64,000 nucleotides of DNA from Cokeromyces recurvatus (Eukaryota; Mucoromycota; Mucoromycetes; Mucorales; Mucoraceae). The DNA is taken from assembly GCF_025118155.1 (NCBI RefSeq), contig NW_026251402.1, positions 186,001 through 250,000 of the forward strand. Reading direction: 5' to 3'. The notes beneath the pieces were generated by a model, which saw only the letters and a list, made by a program, of their open reading frames with translations, made no database searches and had not been told where the DNA came from. The position numbers were made by a program, and so were the translations under genes. Positions 25,503 to 36,515 of this stretch are shown piece after piece. Position 1 is the first letter of the stretch; every line of letters begins with the position of its first letter.

Positions 25503-25897
25503 GAATGTCCATGTAATTTAAATTAATATTTACTTCTATTTCATCAATTTGTTTGAATATTGATTGTAATTCTTTATTTTTATTTTTTAATAATTCTAAA
25601 TTATTCCTAATGATGTCATCATCTTTTCTCATCTAATTTAAAATGAAATGAGCATTAAATTCTCAAGATGATTTTAAAGTTTACTTTTGTTGTTAATTCA
25701 GATATTTCTTGGATGCGATTCGAACATGTTTCTGTTTCTTTATTCAATTCTTCAATCTATTCTTATATAGTTAAAATTATCTTTTTTTTTTCTTGAATAA
25801 AGAAAGTAAGGTTAATATTTACAGTTAAGGAAGAAATAGAATCAATTGAAAGTCGTTGAGCTAATTCCTCAGAACTTTTACTAATAAGTGTTTCCAT
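25185..25897 (-). CDS. Small coiled-coil protein, tentative BLOC-1 subunit 4 (cappuccino/CNL1)-like
   Basis: Five short exons (25897-25823, 25756-25685, 25632-25534, 25447-25352, 25286-25185), all in phase 0, give 147 residues. The central 100 residues are heptad-like. The segment IFKQIDEIEIIVKTV resembles the conserved helix of BLOC-1 subunit 4, which works in endosome-lysosome traffic. The C-terminus (QPYFPPPNPVEIYDT...) is proline-rich and probably disordered. Splice signals are consistent throughout, so the gene model is good even though the family assignment is weak. Alternatives are another BLOC-1/BORC subunit or any small coiled-coil protein. It is convergent with the RGS gene; the two stop codons lie about 80 bp apart. 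Confidence 0.6.
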
Positions 25898-26162
25898 CAA
25901 GTTCGACAAAGAAGAACGTATTAAAAGAAAAAAAATTTAAAGCTGCTTTTTTTTTTATTATTATTATTGCTATTGTTATGCTGTTTTACATGAAAAAAAA
26001 GAAGAAAAGAAGAAAAAAAAAAAAAAAAAAAAAAACGAAAACGAAAACAAAAAATAGTACAAAAATTGGAACATACATAGGAGAAATAAATAAAACAAAA
26101 TAAAATAAAAAAAGCTTATATATGGCATAAAAGGGGAAGATTTTACAATGCAATTTAGGATA

Positions 26163-27797
26163 TTATTGCTTGTTCATATAATAAGTTTGCTCAACTAATT
26201 GAATAGGTCTTCGTTCCTTTTTCTGTAGTGTAACAGTATCTAAAGAAGAAGAAGAAGAAGGAGTATTCCGATGAGCCGATGATGTTTGTAGTTGTTTCTT
26301 CATATGAATAGATTTAATATGTTTTCTTAAAGATCTAGAATGAAAATAAGCTTTTTCACAACCAGGCATTGAACATGAGTAAGGTCGAATATCAGAATGA
26401 GTCTTTATATGGGTACTCAGTGAATCAGGTCTAGAAAAGGTCTTGTTACAACCTATGTAAATACGTTTAACTTGTTTAGTATACATTTAAATATATACTA
26501 TAGAATTTGCAATTTCATCTTACCTATCACGGTACATATAAATGGCCTTTCACCAGTATGTGTTCTCATATGATTATGCATTTTATGTCTCTTCATAAAT
26601 GGCTTTTTGTTTCTAGAACACTCTTTCCATTCACAAAAATAAGTAGCCTATAGAGAATAATGAGTTGATTTGTATTAACAAATATACATGATCTTAACTT
26701 ACTTTGCCGCTTCCAATATGACTTTCACATATGTGAGCCATTAGTTTTGCTAAAGTAGGTTCTTTTGCTGTACAAGAAATCCAATGACAAGAATACATTT
26801 TATTTTCATTTTTACCAACTAATTGTTTCTTTTTACATACTATTCAATAAGAATTTATAAGCCATGAGTAATGACTATACATACATATATACATATATAT
26901 TATAGAGTACATACATTCTACTGTTTCTTTTTCTTCTTTGTCTTCTTCTTCTTGTTCTTGATGATGATGAGGTACAACTACTGATGTCTTTTCCATTTCT
27001 AATTGTACAACACGTTCTATAAGTTGCTCTCGTGATAATTGATTTAAAAAAATATCTTCGTCATTCGTAGTGTCAAAATTAAATAAAGACGCGGAAGTTG
27101 TTGGTAAGATAGGTATATCATATTGAGGTTGACTTGTCAATAATAAGTCTACATCATTCTTTTTTGATTGTAAAAGCATCATATGATCTTCTTCATTCTA
27201 ATATATATGTATATATATATATATAAAAATATATCATGATATTTATTGTCAGTGCACGATACTTTATAAATACATATATATATGTATACATATACACATA
27301 TATAAATGGTTACATATTCTTACAGTTAAGGAAAGGGAAGAAATAGTGAAAGTATCTTGTTGCTGTTGTACATGATTGGTATAACTGTCATCTGATAATG
27401 GATAATAGTAATAATAATTTGTCACTGAGGATAAATCTTCTTCGAGAGGGGGCATAGATTGGCATAAAAGTGAAGTGTAATAATGTGGGTGATCTAAAGG
27501 TAATAAGGAATGTGAGGGATTCAGTTCAATATCGGGGGTGCGAATGCCTAAAGAGGATACCTCTGAGACAGAGTTGCATTCGGACATGAGAGTGTTGTGT
27601 TGACTGCTGTTATATAATAGAGAGTTATCTAAATTCTGTTGCACTGCATTAAACCATTCTTCTTCTGGTGAATGCAATTTATACATGTAACTTTCATTTG
27701 TTAAAGGAGATTGAGGGGAAGGAAATATGGCATTCGAAAGGTAAGCAAAGGGAGAAGTTTGAATATTTAATTCTTCACTAATAGGATAATGAGACAT
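26163..27797 (-). CDS. C2H2 zinc-finger transcription factor (GLI/ZIC-like finger array)
   Basis: Exons 27797-27324, 27197-26915, 26839-26703, 26647-26524 and 26452-26163 give 435 residues. The N-terminal 260 residues are Ser/Pro/Tyr/Gln-rich with acidic stretches, typical of an activation region. Four fingers follow from about 268: CHWISC...H-x4-H; CEWKEC...H-x3-H with the HTGERPF linker; CNKTFSRPDSLSTHIKTH; and CEKAYFHSRSLRKHIKSIH. The W between the first cysteine pairs and the GSGK-like linker resemble GLI/ZIC/GLIS-type arrays of fungi. Intron positions fall between fingers. Target genes cannot be told from the sequence. Confidence 0.85.
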
Positions 27798-27869
27798 CTT
27801 CTATAATATCTCAGTGAGGTGTAAATAACAAATGAAAGGTTCAAACAGAACAGAAAAAGGGGAGAGGGA

Positions 27870-27900
<31 letters not shown>

Positions 27901-28165
27901 AAAACTGTCAAAAATTATACAAGTAAATTTATGTTCAGTATATCTGTATGTAATATACAAAGTCTATATATAAGTCTATATATAAATAAAAGTAAGAGAT
28001 GAAGTAAGGTTAAATAGGAAAATATTTAAGAAAAAAAAAGAAGAAAAAAGAAGTAAAGATATGAGGTAAATATCATCATATACATATTTATATATTTATA
28101 AATATATACATAAAAGCTTAATTTATAAGGATAATAGTAATTATAAAAAAGAACCTGCTTTTTTT

Positions 28166-28196
<31 letters not shown>

Positions 28197-28779
28197 GCTG
28201 TATACATAGTAGAATGGGCTGAGAATTATAAGGACCATTCAAATAAAAAGAGGTCATTGCTGAATTACATAAAAAGAACTCGTTTGTATGTAAATTTAAT
28301 TTCTTATTAGAATCTTTAATAAATGGGGAAATTATGTGCTATGAAGACACATGGAATAAGCTTCTCTTTTGGTCTCAATATGTAACCAAGAAAAAAAAAA
28401 AAAACTCACCAGAGATTTATATATCGGACCACATCGGATTTTTTTTTTCCTTCTCCTCACTCACCTTATGTATTCTACTTCACATGGAGCACAAACAAAA
28501 AAAATAGGGAGAGAGTGTGTGTAGTAGAAGAAGAGCTATTTTAACATTTAAAGCCTTTTTTTTATTATCTTTTAATAGATTCGTATGATGCATGTATATA
28601 TTAGAAGAGATAGTAGTGATAAAAGTTGTATACATAAACACGTTTCTTTTCTTTTTTTTTGTTTATTATTATTTAATTTGACAAATGCATATTTTCTCTT
28701 TCTTTATCCCCTCTTTCGTGACATGTAAATTTATATATTAGGTAAAGAGCCGAAGTAATGAATTGTAAATAAGCAAGTA
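27798..28779. other. Intergenic region upstream of the zinc-finger gene
   Basis: About 980 bases with (GAAA)n near 27878-27903, a run of about 30 A near 28170-28196 and other A/T-rich simple sequence. I see no gene. It would contain the promoter of the zinc-finger gene and the 3' end of the Vip1-like transcript. Confidence 0.55.
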
Positions 28780-29751
28780 TTATTTATTGGTTGCTGTTGT
28801 TGACGTGTGATCATCATTCCTAATAGGTCCTGGTGATGATTTATCCTTCTTTTCTGCCTATAAATAAAATACAGCATATATCATATGATAATAGTAGTTA
28901 ATAATTTAATTAATAATAATAATAAAAAGCAGGAGAGAAAAGAAAATATTTACAGCTATTCTTTTGGCTTCTTCATGAACATTAGATACTTTATTAGCTA
29001 TTTTAGAAGCGAATCCTTGAAATTTTAAACTTGCTCGAGAATTCATCAAGTTTTGCATGCTACTATTGGTGAATGCACGTCTATTGTTACTGTTATCATC
29101 TTTTTCTTTCGCACTATAACCTTGATGCCATTTTTGATTTAAATTATCTAAATTGATGCCCATTTTATTCAAATAACCATTGACTCGAGTAGATGTATGA
29201 TGCTTCTCATCAAACTCAGCTCCTTTGGCAATAACAGAGTCTGTTAAAACATAACCATATGCTAATAATTCAGCCATTATGCGAGAAGCTGATTTATTTT
29301 CTTGCTCACTTAAAGCTGTTTCTTTAGTTATTTCCGTAGAAGTAGTAGTAGTAGTAGTAGCAGTAGTAGTAGTGGTATCTGCAGCTTCCATAGCCGTATT
29401 AAAATAAGGCTCAACTTCTATTGAGCTATCATCCACGACAGCTATATATATTTATATATACAGGTTTATATATATTTTTCATCTTTACTATCATGTTCAT
29501 TATTTACCTTGACTTAATAGGGTTGCTGTTTTAGCAGCTGACTCTTTTTCAAAATAAACAATGGCTACTTGATGATCATCATCCTTACTCTTCTTCATTT
29601 CAAAAGTCTTAATAACACCACAAAAAGAAAAAAAGTCTTTAATAGTACTTTCTTGTGTTTTTGATGATATATTCTTAACAAGCACAAGGCATGGTGTAGG
29701 CTCTATAGGAATCTTCATATTCCAGTCATTGTCATTGTCTGCTAAAGCCAT
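28780..29751 (-). CDS. VIP1: Vip1-like RNA-recognition-motif protein
   Basis: Exons 29751-29508, 29441-28954 and 28857-28780 encode 269 residues. An N-terminal RRM (about residues 20-90) contains LVLVKNISSKT (RNP2-like) and VAIVYFEKESAA (RNP1-like). The middle has a Thr-rich run (about 105-125). The C-terminal half has conserved-looking helices (MAELLAYGYVLTDSVIAKGAEFDE, about 150-173, then a KFQGFASKIANKVSNVHEEA helix). RRM plus this helical tail is the layout of fission-yeast Vip1-family proteins, whose function is poorly known. The Thr run is encoded by an imperfect trinucleotide repeat and may vary between strains. Confidence 0.75.
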
Positions 29752-30149
29752 TTCAATGAGTTATAACGTTTATCAGAATAAGAAAATTGAAATATACTTT
29801 TCTATTTATAATAATAGCGTGTACAAGAATCTCCGCTTATGTAAGCCCAAAAAAGAAAAAATAAATTAATAAAAAAAAAAAAAATGAATAAAAGAAAAAT
29901 AAATAAATAAATAGTGAAAGCAAGCTGTCATTTACAGAAAGAGTTTGTTGTAACTTCAGCATAATTCACGTGCTACAATAAATACAACCAAACAAAAGAA
30001 TAATATGTTTGTTTCGACAAGAATACATGCAAACCAAGCAGGAGATAGTATTTAATAAACGTAAATGCCAAGAACTATTATAATAATAAATGCTTGACTT
30101 CTAGTAGCTGCTTTAGACTAAGTCTTGGACATATCACATTATTGCAAAA

Positions 30150-30730
30150 ATGATGGATAAAGAAGAGAAAGCTGATTATGTTATGAATAGATTTACTGCA
30201 ATATTTGGTTTGGTTAAAAGGTCTTTAATGATATCGATAATAATAATAATAATAACTTCACTGAAATAAATATACATGGTTTACGACTGCCTATCGAGTA
30301 ACAAATGATAGTTTATTTTGGCATAGGTCATTTTTAATATACAAACTCAAGTCGTGAAGATTCGACTATTCTTTATCGTCTGCAATTAGATCAATTTTAT
30401 GCGGTAATAATTGGGTTATATGAATTTATTAAGATGCTTTAGTCTTATCTATCATCAAATTATGTATTGAATAATATTATAATAATCTTTTGATAATGGG
30501 TTTATTTCTCTTCACTTGGCCATATAGCCTTAAATCATTTGATTATTTTTGCACCTAATACATCTTTCTTCTTCTTCTTCTTCTTCTGGGCTTTCTTCTT
30601 ACTATTAAATATATTTTACAGTTGAGATATTTAATACAAGTCGCCAGTTTCAATTTCTATTGAGCTGCTTGGAATATATCTCACTTGCTACATTAAAACA
30701 TGTCCTATACTCAATTGATAATAAGAAAAA
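30150..30730 (+). pseudogene. Possible decayed UVRAG/Vps38-like gene fragment
   Basis: On the plus strand, several short, protein-like pieces appear in order but in shifted frames: a MDKEEKADYVMNRFTAIFG stretch at 30151-30207, NFTEINIHGLRLPIE near 30252-30296, SREDSTILYRLQLDQFYA near 30352-30405, and SRQFQFLLSCLEYISLATL near 30640-30696. Their order recalls the C-terminal region of UVRAG/Vps38 proteins, which contains an IF-P/I element, a YTI-x-GLRLP element and a final LPNLKHLL-like helix. Frames are broken by stops and single-base shifts, and no clean exon chain can be drawn. The resemblance is from memory and weak; chance ORFs remain possible. Confidence 0.28.
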
Positions 30731-30943
30731 AAAACAAAAGAACTTGTTGATTTATTATCTCCTATGTGCTAATTCATTTTGAGAATCTTTAATATTTATT
30801 TTATTTTATTGAGACAAAAAAAAAAAAAAATACAGAGAATTGAAATAATAATAATTATCATCTTTCTCTTTTCTTTTCTTTTTATATACGTGTAAATAAA
30901 TTAAGAGAGAGAGAGAGAGAGAGAGAACTCGAAATTATAACGT

Positions 30944-32118
30944 TTAAAGAGCAGAAGCACCAGTAATGATATCAATCAATTCGTTTGTAATGACAGCTTG
31001 ACGACCACGATTGAAAGTCATAGTTAATTTTTGAATCATTTCACCAGCATTCTTAGTGGCATTTTCCATAGCAGCACGCTTAGCACACATTTCAGCAGCA
31101 TGACCTTCTACCATAGCCCAATAAAGGGTATTGGCAAAAGCGAATTCTTGAAGGTTGGCAAGAACATCATCCTCGATTTCATAAATGGCAAAATTGGGAG
31201 AAGCTTTGAAGGAAGATTCAGAATAGACAGGAAGAATATTGGCTTCATAAGAAACAACAGAATTAAACTTGTTGTAAACAATATTGGCCGTATCAAATTC
31301 AATTTCAGAAGATTTAACAAGATCAACAATAGATGAAGCTTCTTCAAAAGTAGGAGTATCTTTACCAATTTGATTAAAAGTAAGAGCAATGTTCTTACGT
31401 AAAACACGACCTAATTGTGCCTTAGGCTTATCACCAAGAACAACAATTTGAGCTTCAGGTTGTTCTGCAACGGCTCTACGTGTAGCCTTGGATACACTTG
31501 AGTGAATACCACCACAAAGACCACGATCAGAAGATGAAGCGATATAAAGAGCTTTACCTTCTTCAGCAGTCTTGGTTTCAGCATTAGTGAAAAGAGCTAT
31601 AAGGTCAAATAATAAATTAGTTTTTTTTTTCCACATATTTATGTTTTAACTCCATATCATTCCCGTTCTGTATATACTCAAATACATATAATCTGTCTAT
31701 TCTCAATCTCTCTCTTTTTTTTTTCCTAAATTTATGATACTTTACAGTTGGAGGCTTCGCCATAAACTCGAGCTGCTTCCATACCACGTTGAGCTTTAGT
31801 GACCTTGGTAGAAGCAATCATTTTCATAGACTTGGTAATCTTTTCAATATTTTGAACAGACTTCAAACGTTGTTGAACTGTAAAATAAAATAAAAAAAAA
31901 AACGAGTAAGTAAAAGTTGAATTAACAATGTTGTTGATTTAATTTTTTTTTTCGAGATCATTTACTTTCTTTCAAGGTAGCCATGTTACGTGCTTGAACA
32001 ACTTTGCTAGATATTTTGTATTAATGATCATTTGTAACATGTTATAATCATTTTTTTTTTCTTTTTACCTGACAGGTACAGCGGTAGGACGTGCAATGCG
32101 AGAAACAGTGAACAACAT
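30944..32118 (-). CDS. ATP3: Mitochondrial F1-ATP synthase subunit gamma
   Basis: Exons 32118-32069, 32006-31966, 31877-31746 and 31596-30944 encode 291 residues (human about 298). Gamma is the rotor shaft linking the c-ring to the catalytic hexamer in the mitochondrial matrix. A short basic presequence (MLFTVSRIARPTAVPVR) precedes the conserved N-terminal helix IQQRLKSVQNIEKITKSMKM. Further signatures are SSDRGLCGGIHSSV, and the C-terminal helix with FNRGRQAVITNELIDIITGASAL, which is the family signature. Length and end positions are ordinary. A (GA)n microsatellite (about 30904-30927) lies immediately downstream of the stop. Confidence 0.95.
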
Positions 32119-32193
32119 TGCTATATTCTTTTTTTTTTCTAAAATTCGAAAATAAAGAGAGAAACAATAGTAAGAAATAAAAAAATATGCCCT

Positions 32194-32231
<38 letters not shown>

Positions 32232-33783
32232 ACTGAAGGGCCCTTATTGAGCTTGAATTTTACTATAAAAAAATGATTCAATAGGTTATAGTGGAGCTAA
32301 TATGCAATATATTTCTATTATGTGGGGCTATCCCCCGGACTTTCGAATATTTGTTTACGTCACAACATTTCATAATAATCTAGTATCAATACAGGTTTTA
32401 AAAATTTAAGGTACGAAATCATTTTCGATTCTTGTGAACAGGTAGTATCTAAATGAGACTGGATTGCCCAGATTAACAGCTCAATGAAAATCCCCCTTGT
32501 AAGAAACACACGGTAAAAAGGGGATGAACAGAATGTATAGTATTTTTTGGGTTAGGTTTTTTCTTTTCAGACGAGACAGGATTAATAAATATTAAGACTA
32601 TTTGAAGTCAATCACTTTGCATCGACATCTGTGTTAATCATAATTATTTTTACCAACTTGGTACTAAACAATCCTTAGAAATAGTAGTTGTATACGCTCT
32701 CCAATACATAGTGTACTTTCATTATTGGCTTCTTAATGTATTAACATATTATTCATATTGCTATTCTTTTTCTTTTTTTCTTTTCTTTTTTTTAAAAAAA
32801 GTCTCTGGTAGAAAAAGAGTCGTTTTTCAGTATAAATCGTTTAAAAATGGATATTATTAATTTATGCGGAATATTACAATTTTTTGCGTTATGTTTAATT
32901 TCACCTGGTTGTTATGAATAATCATGTAGGAAATCAGTGGAAGAATAGAGCACTAAATAACCCTATTTTTTAACGATTTTTTTTAAGGCTTCAAAGTATA
33001 TCTTTGGTAATTGTTAATCCATATCCTTCAGAAAATTAAATAGGAATGAACTACCTCCCCCTTTTTTTTTTCTTCTGTGGAATATTTTGTCAACGTGATT
33101 GCAATGCTACGAAAGATATTCATCGAATCTCCAATGAGATACTGACTAATCGAGATCACCTCTCTGTATTTTCTTGACATGAATAATAATAATAGTGCCG
33201 CCTCGAATATACAGGTGTGATGGAGAGGGGTTTCCTAGCGGAAAATGTTGATTTTTACAGGTAGATGTGTCTAAAAAGTGATTTCTATTTCGTCTAAAAT
33301 AAACATGGTATCTCTTATCAGAGATTTTTTTTTTTTGCTGTTATTTTATTGACCTGGTCTGGGCAAGCCAGTAGTATTATATAGATACTGAAACGTGCTC
33401 TTAAAGATTCAAAAAAAAAAAAGGATTATATAATAAAATTTTATTTAATCGCAAGATAAACATGATTACTTTTGTCTTTACTTTTTTTTATCTTTTGTCC
33501 CAAAAGGGTTTTCAGTTATTTTTTATCGCTATTTTTGAGCTGAGTAGGGTAATTTTATAAACTATGTTGCTCATTGGTTATTCAAATATGTATATGTGTA
33601 TAGATTTATAAATAAAATTTTTCTTAATCGTAAGACAAGCCATTTAGAGCAAAATATTTATTTATTTATTTATTTATATATAAATATAAATATGTATATA
33701 TATTAATAAATACTATTAATGTTTAATATATGATATAGTAGACCCATAAATATAAAAAAATAGATAGTAATACATGTTTGTTA
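32119..33783. other. Intergenic region between ATP3 start and perilipin stop
   Basis: About 1.66 kb without a supported gene. It holds a run of about 33 T near 32198-32230 just upstream of ATP3 and a (TTTA)n stretch near 33657-33678. The part next to 32118 should contain the ATP3 promoter. I see no RNA gene or transposon. Confidence 0.55.
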
Positions 33784-35046
33784 TTAAGTGGAAGCCAGTT
33801 TAGTAGAAGCATGAGCTAAACCAAGGTATTCCAAAGGAAATTTCAAATTAGCTTTTTGACGAACTCTATCCGAATAATGATTCAACTGAGATTGAATATG
33901 TTGAAGAAGAGGTAAGACTTGATTCTGAAGAGCTTGAACTACATTCTTTGTCTTTTCAAAGGATGAAACATCTTTGCGAGCAAATTCAGTACGAACCAAT
34001 TCAATATGTTTATTCGTGACCTGAATAAAGGAATGAACCTGCATCTTTAACCATTCAGGGGTTTCATTCGATTGAAGTTTAACAAAGTCAACCACTTGTT
34101 GAAGTTGATGAGAGACTTGTTGAGTTAAAACCTGAAGTCTCTCCTGAGTTATATTCTGAAGTGATTGAAGTTGATCTGTAACCGTGGTTGGAAGATGTCT
34201 TTGAGCTATTTGAGCATAAAGCGTAATAGATTGCACCAAAGCCTCTTGTAACAATTGAATGTTAGATGTCGTCTTTTGAATCAATGCCGATGTTTCTGTG
34301 ATACGAGCTAATTCATCACGTGTAATCATAATAAGAGGAATGTAGGAAGCGGAATTCTTAAGTTGGTCTGATACATGCCTACTTAAACGAATCGAAACAT
34401 GACTTAGTAGAGAAAGGATGCGTACTGCTGAGTTCATTTCACGATTTTCATCTACCGCCGCTTTTAAATCTTGTTGTTGTTGTTGTTGTTCATCATTAGT
34501 AGTAGTAGGAAAATAGTGTTCAATAGTAGCTTCTACATTATCAACCATATTTCCAAATTGTTGATTGGCTTTTTTGAGCACTTGACTAGCATGTTCTTTA
34601 AAAGAAGAATCCAGTTTTATCTTCATACCATCTACAATATGAGGAGTTGAAACTACTTTAATAATCTCTGAAGTAGGCTGGTTGACAACAGGAAACTTAT
34701 TTTGAATAACATCTAAAGAACGACATCCAAACGCATCTGCCTTTTCAACATGAGGTAGAATATAATTTTCATAATAAGTTTGAAGATATTGATGATTCCC
34801 TTGTATTGTATATTTTGTAATTGAATTAGCTGTAGAAAGAGCGAATCTACCTAGACTTGTCTTGTTGACCATATTTTGTGCTGTTGAAAAGCCATCTTGT
34901 ACGATAGGGATAGAACTAACACGTGAAACGAAATTTTTACTTACTCTTTCTTCTTCCTCCAAAGAAGAAGATTTAATTGTGGGCGTATCTGATAAGCCTT
35001 CATCTTCTGTCATATTATTCTGAATTTCGATATTATTTTCTTTCAT
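33784..35046 (-). CDS. Perilipin-like lipid-droplet protein
   Basis: A single uninterrupted exon encodes 420 residues. Perilipins coat lipid droplets and control lipase access. The N-terminal region has a PAT-like domain: RVSSIPIVQDGFSTA, TSLGRFALSTANSI, HVEKADAFGCRSLDVIQ and FPVVNQPTSEII (about residues 42-130), matching the SR-x-ASLPLV...CRGLDKLE-x-xLP pattern of the family. The remainder is amphipathic helix, with heptad-like and 11-mer-like stretches, a short poly-Q (about 186-191) and a C-terminal segment with GLAHASTKLAST. It is intronless, unlike nearly all neighbours. A basal fungal perilipin (MPL1-like) is the best explanation; another lipid-droplet coat protein is possible. Confidence 0.78.
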   Translation of the reverse strand: MKENNIEIQNNMTEDEGLSDTPTIKSSSLEEEERVSKNFVSRVSSIPIVQDGFSTAQNMVNKTSLGRFALSTANSITKYTIQGNHQYLQTYYENYILPHVEKADAFGCRSLDVIQNKFPVVNQPTSEIIKVVSTPHIVDGMKIKLDSSFKEHASQVLKKANQQFGNMVDNVEATIEHYFPTTTNDEQQQQQQDLKAAVDENREMNSAVRILSLLSHVSIRLSRHVSDQLKNSASYIPLIMITRDELARITETSALIQKTTSNIQLLQEALVQSITLYAQIAQRHLPTTVTDQLQSLQNITQERLQVLTQQVSHQLQQVVDFVKLQSNETPEWLKMQVHSFIQVTNKHIELVRTEFARKDVSSFEKTKNVVQALQNQVLPLLQHIQSQLNHYSDRVRQKANLKFPLEYLGLAHASTKLAST

Positions 35047-35881
35047 TGTTTAAAAAAAAAAAAAGAGAGATGAAGAAGGAAAGAAGAAGGAGAAAAGTAA
35101 AGAAATCAAAACAAATAAAATCTCTTTCTTTCTTTTTTTTTTTTTTTATTTTCCGGGAAGAAATAGAGTAACAAGATAAGAGTTATTTGTAACCCCCAAA
35201 TCGTAATTTAATAACGTGTTTAAGTCTTTGTTATTTACAACTAAAAATAAAACCTCTCTTTTTTTTTCTTTTTATTATAGTTGTTTATCATGTGAAAAAA
35301 AAAAGAGACAGAGAGATTATCAGGATAATATTATCTTTAAATCAAATATAAAATAAGCTTGCACTTATCATGTGATTCAATATCCTTTTTGCTTTTCGTT
35401 TTTTTATATTCTTTTATATGCTTCTGTTGGAATGAATTGAATATCTCATTCTATTAAGGATGAAAATAATCTAGTTTGTCTTGCTAATCGTTCTATAATA
35501 CATGATATACAAAACCAAGTAGTTTTAGGGTGATGCCATCGATAAGATGTGTAACAATATAAAACTTATTTTAAGTGGTCAGTGCTTGACATATGAGAAT
35601 ATAATATAAGGTTACCCACTCCTTTTTTTCTTCTTCTTCTTTACGAGAAGACAATTCTTTTATGTGTGTGTATTTCTTTCTTTATTTATTCATTCATTCT
35701 AATTTTAAAAAATATTATAACACTGTATAACAGATAGCTTACAGTAATATATATATATAGATGTATGTATATATATGTTTATATTTATGTTTATATGTAT
35801 GTATCTGTGTATGTATATATGTGTGTATGTAATGAGAGAGGAAAAAAAGAGCTATAATGTATAAGAGAAACAAAATAAACT
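35047..35881. other. Intergenic region between perilipin start and H+-ATPase stop
   Basis: About 830 bases, AT-rich, with purine-rich sequence just upstream of the perilipin start (35049-35110), TATATG-type repeats near 35740-35830, and no coding sequence that I can support. Confidence 0.5.
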
Positions 35882-36445
35882 TTAACTGGACGTTTGAGTA
35901 AAATTCCTAAATGCAGTAGCAATTGTGTAAGCTTCTGTAGGCCTAAAAATATATAAATATTCATATAAAAATTAAAAATGATGATAGAACATAGATTTGT
36001 TTATATATCTATATTTACTCTCTAAACGTATGCCACGCTGCTGCTATATGCTGATTCTTTTCAGCGATAGTCATACGTTCTGCTAATTTATGCTTGCGTG
36101 TCTTGGTAGGTACTAATTTGGCTGTCATTTCAAAATTCCATGCACGTAAGATACAAACTTTAACAATATCTAGGATCATAAAATAAACTAAGGAGATGCC
36201 AAGGACAGAGAGACCCCAACCATAACCACAAGGTGCAACTCCTTCATGTTCACCAAATACACCATAAACAGAAAAGAATAAGGCAATAACTTGGGTTCCA
36301 AGAATACACAGAGTAAATATCCAATTAGGCATATTCCTCCACCAATATCCGGGAACACGAGTTGAAAAGATGACAAAATGAGGTGCTAAAGTTTCATAAA
36401 ACAAAATATTCAGTTTTCCTTCTCCTTTTTATACAGATAGATTGT

Positions 36446-36515
<70 letters not shown>

